A stretch of 64,000 nucleotides of DNA, from contig NZ_OY781091.1 in assembly GCF_963676275.1 (NCBI RefSeq), positions 434,001-498,000 of the forward strand, read 5' to 3'. A model generated the notes under the pieces. It ran no database searches and was not told the DNA's origin. It saw nothing but the letters and a program-made list of their open reading frames with translations. Below are positions 8,160-17,376 of the stretch, piece after piece; the first letter of the stretch is position 1, and every line of letters begins with the position of its first letter. Source of the stretch: an uncultured Cohaesibacter sp. (GTDB taxonomy: Bacteria; Pseudomonadota; Alphaproteobacteria; Rhizobiales; Cohaesibacteraceae). The position numbers were made by a program, and so were the translations under genes.

Positions 8160-10112
8160 CTATTGCCCTCCCGCCGTTTGCTGTTTGTCTTGGTCGAGTT
8201 TGGCCAGAGCGGCCGCCATGATTTCCGATGGCTTGAGCGGTTGGCCGCGAGCATTGCCCCAGCAATCCACATCCACCAGCCAGCGCGAGCGCAGCAGCAT
8301 GGCCAGATGGGAATAACGGCGGTTGGACTCGTCAATCAGCGGATCGCTCTTGGGGTCGTTCCAGTTATTCTCGATTGTCATGACCTTGCCGAAGCTCTTC
8401 ATCACCGCATCGATACCGCTGGCCATTGGCTGGAGATATTTGAGATGCAGCGACGAGACCTTATGGCCCTTCTCCCGCATCAGCTTGACGGCTTCCTCGA
8501 TGGCACCGCGGGTGCTGCCCCAGCCGATCAGCAGAAGGTCGCCTTCCTCATCGCCATAAACCGGAGCCAGACGCAGGGATTTCTGCAGCGCGGCCAGCTT
8601 GCGGCTGCGGTTGAGCAGGCCTTCCTCATTGATCTGCGGATCATAGGCAACATGGCTGTCCCGATCATGGGCAAGGCCGGTAAGGCAATGCATGCCGTTG
8701 GGCTGGCCGGGAATGAAGCGGGTGGCAATGCCGGTGCGCTCGTCCCAGTCATAAGGGTGGGCGTCTACAGGTACTGCGCTCTGATTGACCGGAGGGGCCA
8801 GCCAGTCGGCATTGAAGACGGGCCTGTCAAAGGGCTGTTGCGCCGTTGACAGGGCCGCATCGGACAGGATGACCACCACCATGTTGAAGGTCTCGGCAAT
8901 CTTGCGCGCGGTGATGACCGAATAGAAGCAGTCCTCGATCGAATCCACCGCCATGACCACCTTGGGGGCATCGCCATGGCTGCCAAACATCGCCGCCATC
9001 AGGTCGCCCTGTTCAACCTTGGTTGGCAGGCCGGTGGAAGGGCCGCCGCGCTGCACGTCGATGACAACAAGAGGGATTTCCGCCATCACCGCAAGGCCAA
9101 TGGCTTCCTGCTTGAGCGACAGGCCCGGGCCGGACGTGATGGTCACCGAGCATTTGCCCGCATAGGAAGCGCCAATGGCGAAGGTTGCCGCCGAGATTTC
9201 ATCTTCGGCCTGATGCACCACACAGCCGACCTTCTCGAAGATGGTCGAAAGATAGTGCGAGGCAGAGGTCGCAGGCGTGATCGGATACATCGAGCAGACT
9301 TCCATACCCGAAGCCACCACGCCGAGAGCCAGCGCCGCGTTGCCGTTGGTCACGATCTGCGGCTTGACCACGGGGGCTGCCGGGATCATGTAGCGAATGC
9401 CGAGATTTTCCGCAGCCCAGGCGCGCCCGGCGGCGAGAAGCTCGAGGTTGGCATCGACGATCTTCTGGTCCTTTTTGGCAAAGGTCAGCCGGACTTGCGC
9501 CTCGGCCAGATCATTGTCGAGGCTGTAGATCGTGCAAAGGATACCGAGCACGAACATATTCTTGCCCTTGGTCGCGTCCGGCACATATTTGTGACATTCC
9601 GTTTCCATCGGAATTTCAAACAGCTTGTATCCGGCAGCGCGGACTTCAGCCGTCACCCGCGCGTAATTCTGGGCGATGGCCGGGTCCTTGTTGCTCTTCC
9701 ACATTTCCTCGATGAGGATGGTGGCGCCCGGCTTGATCTCGTTGGCCTGCAGGCGGCTCAGAAGCACCTGCTCGTTGAAGGCGATGACCAGATCGGCCTT
9801 GTCGCCGACATTGGTCACCTTGTGCGCCGCCATGCGCACGCGGTTGCCGCTGGCACCCGCAATGGAGCGGTGCGGCGGCTGGATCTCGGCCGGGATGATC
9901 TCCACGGTCCAGATTCCGTGCCCGGATCGGGCAGCGATGGACGCGAGGGACTGGCCGCATCTTTGCGCGCCTTCCCCTGAGTCACTAACGATTTCTACGA
10001 TATGTTCCTGAATGACTTCGGCAGGTCCATTTGCGGGAAGCTTCCTTGATGTGGTCCCGGCCTCGCTGGGAGGGGCATCATGGGTGGAAGTCTGCATGCC
10101 ATATTCCGTCAT
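8160..10112 (-). CDS. korA: 2-oxoacid:ferredoxin oxidoreductase alpha subunit with fused gamma domain (KorA-like)
   Basis: KorA pairs with KorB. The 650 residues contain an N-terminal gamma domain (about 25-220) fused to the alpha domain (about 260-650). The alpha part has MYPITPATSASHYL, SGPGLSLKQEAIGLAVMAE and VDVQRGGPSTGLPTK-like segments that mark the KorA family. I chose the ATG at 10112 because GGAG lies 8 nt upstream. A TTG at 10157 and an ATG at 10097 are alternatives. It starts 17 nt after the NfnB-like gene and abuts korB. The complete set in this operon, KorA-KorB plus an NAD(P)-linked flavoprotein pair, resembles the idea of a 2-oxoglutarate:NADP+ oxidoreductase described in aromatic-degrading bacteria; identity with it is inference. 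Confidence 0.88.
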   Translation of the reverse strand: MTEYGMQTSTHDAPPSEAGTTSRKLPANGPAEVIQEHIVEIVSDSGEGAQRCGQSLASIAARSGHGIWTVEIIPAEIQPPHRSIAGASGNRVRMAAHKVTNVGDKADLVIAFNEQVLLSRLQANEIKPGATILIEEMWKSNKDPAIAQNYARVTAEVRAAGYKLFEIPMETECHKYVPDATKGKNMFVLGILCTIYSLDNDLAEAQVRLTFAKKDQKIVDANLELLAAGRAWAAENLGIRYMIPAAPVVKPQIVTNGNAALALGVVASGMEVCSMYPITPATSASHYLSTIFEKVGCVVHQAEDEISAATFAIGASYAGKCSVTITSGPGLSLKQEAIGLAVMAEIPLVVIDVQRGGPSTGLPTKVEQGDLMAAMFGSHGDAPKVVMAVDSIEDCFYSVITARKIAETFNMVVVILSDAALSTAQQPFDRPVFNADWLAPPVNQSAVPVDAHPYDWDERTGIATRFIPGQPNGMHCLTGLAHDRDSHVAYDPQINEEGLLNRSRKLAALQKSLRLAPVYGDEEGDLLLIGWGSTRGAIEEAVKLMREKGHKVSSLHLKYLQPMASGIDAVMKSFGKVMTIENNWNDPKSDPLIDESNRRYSHLAMLLRSRWLVDVDCWGNARGQPLKPSEIMAAALAKLDQDKQQTAGGQ

Positions 10113-10129
10113 GGTCTTGGCTCCGGCAG

Positions 10130-11638
10130 CTAGATTTGTCTTATTCTGGTAAAGCAATGTTCAGCAAGGTCGATGCCGAACAGGCTGTTTTCAAAGTTGG
10201 CTTTTTCCGGCTCGTAAATCACATTGGTGTCACGAAGACCCAGATAGCGGCGAATGCTGTCCGCGGCCTTGCGGCCAGCGCCCATCGCCTTGATCACGGT
10301 CGCCGCCCCGGTGACGATGTCACCGCCGGCATAGACACCGGCAAGGGAGGTCGAAAGATCGTCCTCTGTGTCGATATAGCCCCATTTGTTAAGGCCGATC
10401 GACGAGGTCTGGCCGAGAATTGGATTGGGCGAGGTGCCGATGGCATAGACCACCGTGTCTGCCTCGAAATCAAATTCGCTGCCCTCGATAACCACGGGCC
10501 GCCTGCGCCCCGAGCTGTCCGGCTCTCCAAGCTCCATCTGCACGCAGCGGATGGCGCGGACATTGTTTTTGGCATCGCCAAGGATCTCGACCGGATTGGT
10601 CAGCCAGTGGAATGTGATGCCTTCTTCCTGAGCGTGGTGCAGCTCTTCCTTGCGGGCAGGGCATTCCACTTCACTGCGCCGATAGATGCAATGCACCTGC
10701 TCGGCCCCCAGACGAAGCGATACGCGCATGGCGTCCATGGCAGTATTGCCGGACCCGATCACCGCAACGCGCTTGCCAAGGCCCAGCGGGGTGTCGAATT
10801 TCGGAAAATCGCCAGCATGCATCAGGTTACAGCGGGTAAGCAACTCGTTGGCCGAAAGTACGCCATTGAGATTCTCCCCCGGAATATCCATGAAATGCGG
10901 TGTTCCGGCACCGACGCCGATAAAGATGGCGTCATATCCCATTTCGTCGAGCATCTGCTCGATGGTGAACAGCCGCCCGACCAGCGTATTGCACTGGATA
11001 TCGACACCGAGCGCCTTGAGATTGGATATTTCCGCATCCACCACGCTCTTGGGCAGGCGGAATTCCGGAATGCCATAGCGCAAGACGCCACCGGGCACAT
11101 GAAAGGCCTCATAAATGGTAACGGCGCATCCGGCTTTGGCCAGATCCGCCGCACAGGCCATTCCGGCCGGACCAGATCCCACGATGGCAACCCGGAAGCG
11201 ATTGGGTTCGATCGAGGCTTTTTTCTGCCAACCCTCCCTGATGGCCATGTCACCCAGAAAGCGTTCAAGGCGACCGATGGCAACCGGTTCGAGCCCCGTC
11301 CCGGCGCCGACAGCGCAAACGCCCTCGCACTGGTCCTCCTGCGGGCAGACCCTGCCGCAGACAGCAGGAAGCTGGGTGGCATCGGTCATATGCTCATAGG
11401 CACCCCGATAGTCTCCCTCCAGCATCTTGGAGATGAAGCCGGGAATGTCGATCTTGACCGGGCATCCTTCGATGCAGGCCGGTTGCGGACACATCAGGCA
11501 GCGCTCGCATTCCAGCATTGCATTTTCCAGATCGAAGCCAAGCGCGACCTCTTCAAAATTCCGGGCCCGGATCTCGGGATCCTGAACCGGCATTTCCGCC
11601 CGCTGTTGCGGAATTGATCTTATCGTTTTGCGGGCCAT
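10130..11638 (-). CDS. NfnB/GltD-like FAD, Fe-S, NAD(P) oxidoreductase
   Basis: This protein has 502 residues. The N-terminal Fe-S domain has the full cysteine set of the glutamate synthase small subunit / NfnB family: CERCLMCPQPACIEGCP (C44, 47, 50, 55, 59) and AVCGRVCPQEDQCEGVC (C94, 98, 104, 108). An FAD Rossmann motif (VAIVGSGPAGM, about 150) and an NAD(P) Rossmann motif (VAVIGSGNTAMDA, about 295) follow. The preceding FNR-like gene ends in TAATG, so the two are translationally coupled, as NfnA and NfnB are. With that partner and KorAB it probably links ferredoxin and NADP(H) pools. No glutamate synthase large subunit is nearby, so a GltD role is unlikely. Confidence 0.85.
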   Translation of the reverse strand: MARKTIRSIPQQRAEMPVQDPEIRARNFEEVALGFDLENAMLECERCLMCPQPACIEGCPVKIDIPGFISKMLEGDYRGAYEHMTDATQLPAVCGRVCPQEDQCEGVCAVGAGTGLEPVAIGRLERFLGDMAIREGWQKKASIEPNRFRVAIVGSGPAGMACAADLAKAGCAVTIYEAFHVPGGVLRYGIPEFRLPKSVVDAEISNLKALGVDIQCNTLVGRLFTIEQMLDEMGYDAIFIGVGAGTPHFMDIPGENLNGVLSANELLTRCNLMHAGDFPKFDTPLGLGKRVAVIGSGNTAMDAMRVSLRLGAEQVHCIYRRSEVECPARKEELHHAQEEGITFHWLTNPVEILGDAKNNVRAIRCVQMELGEPDSSGRRRPVVIEGSEFDFEADTVVYAIGTSPNPILGQTSSIGLNKWGYIDTEDDLSTSLAGVYAGGDIVTGAATVIKAMGAGRKAADSIRRYLGLRDTNVIYEPEKANFENSLFGIDLAEHCFTRIRQI

Positions 11639-12606
11639 TACTTGCCTCCCTCACTGGGCGCAGCGTCCGGCGCAAGGGCCAGACGGCGGCAACTGTCCGA
11701 ATAGCGTTCCATCGCTTCTGCTTCTTCGGGGCGATAGCGTTGCAGCCTTGTGAAAAGGTCGTCGAAATCGACCTGATGGCCATCGAAGTCTGGCCCGTCA
11801 ACGCAGGCGAACTTGATCTGGTCGCCGACCTTGACGCGACAGCCGCCGCACATGCCGGTGCCATCCACCATGATCGGATTGAGGCTGACCATTGTCTTGA
11901 TACCATGAGGGCGCGTGGTTTCCACGCAGGCGCGCATCATGATCGGGGGACCTATGGCAACGACTTCGTCGACATCCGGATTCTGCTTGATCGCCTCTTC
12001 GATGCCCTGTGTGACAAGCCCCTGAATGCCCGCAGAACCATCATCGGTGCAGACGATGAAGTCATCACAGATGGCGCGGAACTTGTCCTCCCAGAACATC
12101 AGGTTGCTTGAGCGGAAGCCAAGCACGCCGATCACATGGGCACCAGCCTCCTTGAAGGCCCGCGCCTGCGGATAGATGGGCGCAATACCGAGCCCGCCGC
12201 CGACACAGATAACCTTTCTGGTGTTGCCCGAAATGTCGCTCGGAATGCCAAGCGGGCCGAGCATCGCATAGACCTCGCGTCCCGGTTTGCATAGCAGCTG
12301 CATCTCCCTTGTGGATTTGCCAACCGCCTGCACGACAAGCGTTATGGTTCCCCTATCCCGGTCGAAATCGGCAATGGTGAGCGGGATGCGCTCGCCAAGC
12401 TCATGCAGCATGACAATGACGAACTGACCGGGCCGGGCCGCGTTTGCCATCACTGGATGCTCTATTTCGACAAGGAATGTTGACTTTGAAAAATCGGTGC
12501 GCGTCAGGATTGGAAAAGATGCGGTGACACCCTTTCCGGACCCGTTCTGCCTATTTGCGGCAGACAAATCCTCCTCGCGACCGCTGGCGACCCCGCGATC
12601 GGACAT
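11638..12606 (-). CDS. NfnA-like ferredoxin-NADP reductase subunit with [2Fe-2S]
   Basis: This protein has 322 residues. It belongs to the FNR-like family that includes NfnA, sulfide dehydrogenase subunit B and PyrK. An FAD domain (about 30-125, ending in RxxxLTIADFD-like sequence), an NAD(P) domain (ICVGGGLGIAPIYPQ, about 140) and a C-terminal [2Fe-2S] site (GTGMCGGCRVKV with a distal FACVDGPDFDG) are visible. The ATG at 12606 has GGGGAGGA 5 nt upstream. It is the first gene of a five-gene operon running to 4925. An FNR/FixK-type palindrome at 12712-12725 and an inverted repeat at 12641-12661 lie upstream. Confidence 0.86.
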   Translation of the reverse strand: MSDRGVASGREEDLSAANRQNGSGKGVTASFPILTRTDFSKSTFLVEIEHPVMANAARPGQFVIVMLHELGERIPLTIADFDRDRGTITLVVQAVGKSTREMQLLCKPGREVYAMLGPLGIPSDISGNTRKVICVGGGLGIAPIYPQARAFKEAGAHVIGVLGFRSSNLMFWEDKFRAICDDFIVCTDDGSAGIQGLVTQGIEEAIKQNPDVDEVVAIGPPIMMRACVETTRPHGIKTMVSLNPIMVDGTGMCGGCRVKVGDQIKFACVDGPDFDGHQVDFDDLFTRLQRYRPEEAEAMERYSDSCRRLALAPDAAPSEGGK

Positions 12607-12640
12607 AAATTTCCTCCCCTTGCTGCGGAATTTGCCAAGT

Positions 12641-12661
12641 TTATTGCACGGATTGCAATAA
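12641..12661 (-). promoter_or_regulatory. Inverted repeat in the leader of the NfnAB-KorAB operon
   Basis: TTATTGCA-CGGAT-TGCAATAA is a perfect 8-bp inverted repeat with a 5-nt spacer, 35-55 nt upstream of the first start codon. It could be an operator or an RNA hairpin. No regulator can be named from sequence. Confidence 0.4.
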
Positions 12662-12711
12662 GCGGAACAAATACAACAGCTTCGACGCTACGCTCATGAA
12701 GGGGGGAAACA

Positions 12712-12725
12712 TTGACACCAATCAA
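12712..12725 (-). promoter_or_regulatory. FNR/FixK-type anaerobic box upstream of the NfnAB-KorAB operon
   Basis: On the plus strand the site reads TTGA-CACCAA-TCAA, which fits the TTGA-N6-TCAA core of FNR/FixK/Anr sites. It lies about 106 nt before the first start codon. A class II arrangement would place transcription start near 12677. Anaerobic induction is the expected effect and suits the oxygen-sensitive enzymes encoded. Confidence 0.6.
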
Positions 12726-12787
12726 AACGCTCGGCATCAGTCGCTTGCTACGACTAAGGTACTAATGGACTGGTGAAAAGGCCGCCC

Positions 12788-12822
12788 AAAAAAGAAAGCG
12801 CAGGCCAAAAACCCGCGCTTTC
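12788..12822 (-). terminator. Rho-independent terminator after mmdB
   Basis: Reading the minus strand, GAAAGCGC and GCGCTTTC form a perfect 8-bp stem (12794-12822) followed by six T. It lies 29 nt past the mmdB stop. Confidence 0.85.
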
Positions 12823-12850
12823 GTAATATTTTGTTAAGTCCGATCGACGG

Positions 12851-14002
12851 CTACATCGAGAACCAGGCAAGGAAGAAGCCTGCCACAACGGCGGTCCCGA
12901 TCACACCGGCAACGTTCGGGCCCATGGCATGCATGAGCAGGAAGTTGCTTGGATCCGCTCTCTGACCTTCCACCTGACTGACGCGGGCGGCCATGGGCAC
13001 AGCCGACACGCCGGCAGAACCGATGAGCGGGTTGATCTTGTTCTTCGAGAACATGTTCATGAATTTGGCCATCAGAACACCGCAAGCAGTAGCAATACTG
13101 AAAGCGACAATGCCAAGGGCCAGAATCTTCATGGTATCGAAGTTCAGGAAGCGTTCGGCCGTCATCGTGATGCCGACGGACGTTCCCAGGAAGATCGTAA
13201 CGACGTTGACCACCTCATTCTGCGCTGCCTTGGTGATGCGTTCTGCTTCAAGGCTTTCCCGAAGGAAGTTGCCCAGCATCAGCATGCCGATCAGGGCGGA
13301 AGCTGCCGGAACCAGCAGAATGACCATGATGGTAACCATGCCAGCAAAGATGAGCTTTTCAAGACGGCCCACTTTACGCAAGGATTTCATCTTGATCTTG
13401 CGTTCTGCATCGCTTGTCAGCGCCCGCATGATCGGAGGCTGGATCATCGGCACCAGCGCCATGTAGCTATAAGCTGCAACAGCGATGGGAGCCAGCAGAT
13501 CCGGAGCCAGCTTGTTGGCAAGGAAGATCGAGGTCGGGCCGTCAGCCCCGCCGATGATGCCGATGGCTGCAGCCTGATGAGGTTCGAAGCCAATGAAGGT
13601 AGCACCAAGGAAGGTGGCAAACACGCCAAACTGTGCAGCTGCGCCAAGGAGCAGCGTGCGCGGATTGGCGATCAACGGACCGAAGTCGGTCAGAGCCCCA
13701 ACGCCCATGAAAATGAGCGGTGGGAAGATTTCCAGCTCGACGCCTTTGGAAATGTAATAGTAGAGACCGCCAGCCTCCTCGCCATGAGGCAGGTTGACCA
13801 GACCCTGCGTGGGCAGGTTGGCCAGCAATGCACCGAAGGCGATCGGAATCAGCAGGAGCGGTTCAAATTTTTTGTAGATCGCAAGATAGAACAGCAGAGC
13901 AATGATCGCCCACATGACCATCATTTGCCAGGTCACGTCGCCAAAAGCGGTCAAATGCCAAATCTGTTCAAGCTTGGAGGCCTGAGTTGCTGTGCCTTCC
14001 AT
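12851..14002 (-). CDS. mmdB: Na+-pumping decarboxylase beta subunit (methylmalonyl-CoA / oxaloacetate decarboxylase)
   Basis: This is the integral membrane subunit that decarboxylates carboxybiotin and exports Na+. The 383 residues are largely hydrophobic with around nine to eleven membrane segments. They contain the family's conserved [17 protein letters not shown] (about 150-166) and [18 protein letters not shown] (about 320-338) segments that line the ion path. It is the last gene of a minus-strand set following carboxyltransferase, delta and biotin-carrier genes, and a strong terminator follows. The substrate is set by the alpha subunit, so methylmalonyl-CoA is favoured over oxaloacetate. 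Confidence 0.92.
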   Translation of the reverse strand: MEGTATQASKLEQIWHLTAFGDVTWQMMVMWAIIALLFYLAIYKKFEPLLLIPIAFGALLANLPTQGLVNLPHGEEAGGLYYYISKGVELEIFPPLIFMGVGALTDFGPLIANPRTLLLGAAAQFGVFATFLGATFIGFEPHQAAAIGIIGGADGPTSIFLANKLAPDLLAPIAVAAYSYMALVPMIQPPIMRALTSDAERKIKMKSLRKVGRLEKLIFAGMVTIMVILLVPAASALIGMLMLGNFLRESLEAERITKAAQNEVVNVVTIFLGTSVGITMTAERFLNFDTMKILALGIVAFSIATACGVLMAKFMNMFSKNKINPLIGSAGVSAVPMAARVSQVEGQRADPSNFLLMHAMGPNVAGVIGTAVVAGFFLAWFSM

Positions 14003-14019
14003 GAGAAGGTTCTCCCTCC

Positions 14020-14427
14020 TTATGAAAGGGTTACAAGAACTTGACCCTCGGTCACGGTAGCACCGGCTGCCACATTGACCGCGGTAACTGTACCATCAGA
14101 TGGAGCACTGATGTTCGTGTTCATCTTCATGGCTTCAAGGACAACCAGAGTGTCGCCGGCAGAAACTTTCTGACCGACAGAAACGTCCACGCTGATGACT
14201 GTACCGGCGAGCGGGCTTGGTACAGCGCCGTCACCTGCAGGAGCAGCCGGAGCAGCAGCCGGAGCGGCTGGGGCCGGAGCAGCAGGTGCTGGAGCAGCAG
14301 CAACAGGGGCTGGAGCTGCTGGTTTGGCAGCCGGAGCCGGCGCTGCGGCACCGGCGATGTCCAAATCTTCGTCTTCCACCGTTACATCATATGTGATGCC
14401 CTGTACGGTGATCCGCAAGCGTTTCAT
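14020..14427 (-). CDS. mmdC: Biotin carboxyl carrier subunit of Na+-pumping decarboxylase
   Basis: This 135-residue protein carries biotin between the carboxyltransferase and the membrane decarboxylase. A short beta segment ([19 protein letters not shown]) precedes a long Pro/Ala-rich flexible linker (about 30-65) and a biotinyl domain (about 68-135). The biotinylation motif is EAMKMNTN and the modified residue is its first Lys. The start overlaps the stop of the preceding delta-subunit gene as TAATG, so the two are translationally coupled. The Ala/Pro linker is typical of MmdC and OadA carrier arms. Confidence 0.92.
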   Translation of the reverse strand: MKRLRITVQGITYDVTVEDEDLDIAGAAAPAPAAKPAAPAPVAAAPAPAAPAPAAPAAAPAAPAGDGAVPSPLAGTVISVDVSVGQKVSAGDTLVVLEAMKMNTNISAPSDGTVTAVNVAAGATVTEGQVLVTLS

Positions 14428-14837
14428 TACTTTTGTCCTCTCAGAGAATTGGTTGTCTGGCTACTGTTCAAGGGCACGATGGAAGTCCAGCCATTGCGGG
14501 TATTGTGCCCGGCAAATGCCTTGATGCGACCTTCCAGTGGCCATTCGCTGACTTTGTGGGGTGGTGCAGCGACGCGGGTCACTCTGTAACCAGCCCCAAG
14601 TGTTGCGGCTACGGCTGCGGCGATCGCAGCCAGATGATGCGGTGGTACGCCTGCCCGGGAGGCAACCGCCGAACTCGGCGGTACCTTTGGAGCATTGCCC
14701 TTGCCGCCTGTGCCTGAGTTGTTCTTTTCGTGACGGATGAAGAAAGATCCGATCAGAGAACAAGCGGCCCACAGGATGGCAAGAGCCAGCATTACCACGA
14801 CAAAGCCCGTTAAGATGATTTCCAGGTTTTCGAGCAT
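14427..14837 (-). CDS. mmdD: Small membrane (delta/OadG-like) subunit of Na+-pumping decarboxylase
   Basis: The 136 residues have a single N-terminal membrane helix (about 5-30, IILTGFVVVMLALAILWAACSLIGSFFI). A polar, Ala/Pro-rich stretch and a C-terminal segment (HLAAIAAAVAATLGAGYRVTRVAA) follow. This is the layout of MmdD/OadG, which holds the soluble carboxyltransferase on the membrane complex. I chose the ATG at 14837, with AAGGA about 9 nt upstream, rather than the TTG one codon earlier. It starts 16 nt after mmdA and overlaps mmdC. Sequence conservation in this family is low, so the call rests on layout and position. Confidence 0.8.
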   Translation of the reverse strand: MLENLEIILTGFVVVMLALAILWAACSLIGSFFIRHEKNNSGTGGKGNAPKVPPSSAVASRAGVPPHHLAAIAAAVAATLGAGYRVTRVAAPPHKVSEWPLEGRIKAFAGHNTRNGWTSIVPLNSSQTTNSLRGQK

Positions 14838-14853
14838 CAAGATAATCCTTTGC

Positions 14854-16407
14854 TCAGAGTGGAATGTTGCCGTGCTTCTTCGGCGGACGGGTTTCCCGTT
14901 TGGACATCAGGCCGCGCAGGGAGAGGGCAATTGCACTCTTCGTTTCACGAGGCTGGATGATATCGTGGATAGCCAGTCGACCTGCAGACAGGTAAGGCGT
15001 TGCGAATTCCGTGCGATACTCGTCCGCAAGTTCCTTCGCCTTGGATACCTTGTCTTCGGCTTCCTTCAATTCCTTGCGATAGAGGATATTGACGGCGCCT
15101 TCAGCACCCATGACTGCGATTTCGGCTGTTGGCCATGCCATGACGCGGTCTGCACCCATGTCTTCCGAGCACATGGCCAGATAGGCGCCGCCATAGGCCT
15201 TGCGCATGATGACCGTGATCTTCGGAACCGTAGCGGAGGCATATGCGAAGAGCATTTTTGCACCGTGACGGATAATGCCGCGCCGTTCTTCGTTGACACC
15301 GGGCAGGAAGCCGGGAACGTCGACGAGAGTGACGAGCGGGATATTATAGACGTTGCAGAAGCGAACAAAGCGTGCAGCCTTGTCACTGGCGTCGATATCC
15401 AGCGTGCCTGCCTTGACGGTGGGCTGGTTGGAAACGAAGCCGACGACCATGCCGCCAATGCGGCCGAAGCCGATGACGATATTGGCTGCGAAATGCTCCA
15501 TGACTTCCAGGAAATCACCATCGTCAGCCAGGCTTTTGATAACCTCGCGGCAGTCGAACGGAGTTTTGGAGTCGGCAGGAACCAGCTCATCCAGCTTGGG
15601 ATCATCAACAATCTTCAGGTCCGGCTCGATATGGTGCGGCGGATCCATCATGTTGTTGGATGGCAGGAAGGAGAGCAGCTTGTGAACGAGCTGCACGGCA
15701 TGTGCGTCATTCTCAGCAATGAAGTGGATGTTACCGGAGACCGAGGCGTGGGCCTGAGCGGATCCGATTTCTTCCATGGTGGTGATCTGACCGGTGACAG
15801 CGCGAATGACTTCTGGTCCGCAGATGAACATCTGCGCATTCTCGCGTGTCATGATGAGGAAGTCGGTCAGAGCCGGGCTGTAGGCTGCGCCACCGGCGCA
15901 AGGGCCTGCAATAACAGAGATCTGAGGCACAACACCAGAGAGCTGGACGTTGCGATAGAACACCTGACCATAACCGGAAAGGGCACCAACACCCTCCTGA
16001 ATACGTGCTCCGCCTGAATCGTTGAAGCCAACAACAGGTACGCCTGCTTTCACAGCATGATCGAGGGCTGCACAAATTTTCTTGGCGTGAATCTCACCCA
16101 AGGAACCACCGACCACGCCGAAATCCTGGGAAAAGGCTGCTACTGGACGACCGTCGACAAAGCCTGTGCCGCAAATTACGCCGTCTGTCGGGATGGATTT
16201 GTCTGCCATTCCGAAGTAACGGGTATTATGCTGCGCATGCAAGCCGAATTCCTGGAACGTACCTTCGGAAAAAAGACCTCCGAGGCGTTCGCGGGCGGTC
16301 ATGCGCCCTTTGGCATGTCTGTCTTCAGCTTTCTTTGCGCCGCCACCGTCCAGTGCGATTTTGCGCCGTTTCTCCAACTCATCAGAAAGAGTTTTGGAAA
16401 TCGCCAT
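14854..16407 (-). CDS. mmdA: Methylmalonyl-CoA decarboxylase alpha subunit (carboxyltransferase)
   Basis: The 517 residues match the acyl-CoA carboxyltransferase family (MmdA, PccB, GcdA). Visible marks are the N-terminal KGRMTARERLGGLF, the oxyanion-hole regions GGSLGEIHAKKI and GFNDSGGARIQEGV, and the C-terminal MRKAYGGAYLAM and WPTAEIAVMGAEGAVNI. The genes that follow encode delta, biotin and beta subunits of a sodium pump, so methylmalonyl-CoA decarboxylase (to propionyl-CoA plus CO2, driving Na+ export) is favoured over propionyl-CoA carboxylase. Glutaconyl-CoA decarboxylase is a less likely reading. The start codon has a poor Shine-Dalgarno match and a 7-bp hairpin lies 20-42 nt upstream. 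Confidence 0.88.
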   Translation of the reverse strand: MAISKTLSDELEKRRKIALDGGGAKKAEDRHAKGRMTARERLGGLFSEGTFQEFGLHAQHNTRYFGMADKSIPTDGVICGTGFVDGRPVAAFSQDFGVVGGSLGEIHAKKICAALDHAVKAGVPVVGFNDSGGARIQEGVGALSGYGQVFYRNVQLSGVVPQISVIAGPCAGGAAYSPALTDFLIMTRENAQMFICGPEVIRAVTGQITTMEEIGSAQAHASVSGNIHFIAENDAHAVQLVHKLLSFLPSNNMMDPPHHIEPDLKIVDDPKLDELVPADSKTPFDCREVIKSLADDGDFLEVMEHFAANIVIGFGRIGGMVVGFVSNQPTVKAGTLDIDASDKAARFVRFCNVYNIPLVTLVDVPGFLPGVNEERRGIIRHGAKMLFAYASATVPKITVIMRKAYGGAYLAMCSEDMGADRVMAWPTAEIAVMGAEGAVNILYRKELKEAEDKVSKAKELADEYRTEFATPYLSAGRLAIHDIIQPRETKSAIALSLRGLMSKRETRPPKKHGNIPL

Positions 16408-17376
16408 TTTATTACCGCTATGCTAGGCAGCGCCCGGATTGAGCGCTGCGTTAAGGTTGAGGTTGAACGGGTAAAAACCCGCCGGAAATTATGGATCGGA
16501 CACCCGATGACAAAATCCTCAATGACGGAAGTATTACTCATTTATTTTAATGAGATAAAGGGCGGGAACGCCTAAAAGATTTGGACCAAAGGCTAGTTGG
16601 TGCCTGAATTCGACCCTTATGGACGGGAATCGCGCATTAGACCAAAGTGGATAGAGGTAGTTTGCATGGCGGAAAAAATCGTTATGCAAAGTTGTGCGAT
16701 CTGTGAATATTAACTCCTAAGCGTGTTCTGTTAATGATGTCCGTTCTTTTTGTCCGGTGCTGTTGGAAAAAGATGAAAACTTTTATCAACTTAATCGATG
16801 TGAGCGACGGGCCCGGACCGGATTTTGTCGATTTTCTTGCTCCGTCTCTATTGCATGGCTCGGCGAGGAGCTTGTCGTTTTTTGTAGGGTAATCCGCCAA
16901 TTTTGAAGGTTGGAAGCAAGTTTTGTCTGCCCTGAACAGCGCGCACAAGGCTTTGTGATTTTCGGTCAATTTTATCGCGCTGCATTGCTTGGAAGAGAAG
17001 AAACATATCTCACCTTTGGGCGAGGATGCTGCCGGACAAGTCGTTTTGTCCAAACGGCTTTGCAAAGATTTGAGCATTCTCACCGGGCAAAAGATTCGGC
17101 TGGGAATGGAAGCCAGGCAAAGCCGTGACGGGGATGGCCGGAGCACTGCTGAGGTTATGTTATAACGGCCTTTTCATCCTTTGGTCTTATTAGCAAATAT
17201 GTCGAGAAAAATCGCCCCAAACCTAATCCTAAGGTGTATTCACATGCTGCAGGCAGCGTCAGGTTGTTGATAAAAACCTCTGTTATATCAGCGCTCAAGG
17301 TGCTGTTTTTGAATATTTCTACAAGGCTCGAAAATTGTATCGTCATGCGGTGGCAAGGCCGTGTTGGGCGGCTGTG

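Noticed and set aside
10130-11638. Glutamate synthase small subunit (gltD)
   Set aside because: There is no large subunit nearby, and it is coupled to an FNR-like gene and korAB, which points to an NfnB-type role.
14854-16407. Propionyl-CoA carboxylase beta subunit
   Set aside because: The operon has sodium-pump beta and delta subunits and no biotin carboxylase.
16682-17146. Leftward 154-codon frame in the mmdA/NifJ gap
   Set aside because: No ribosome site, low-complexity composition and no recognisable domain.
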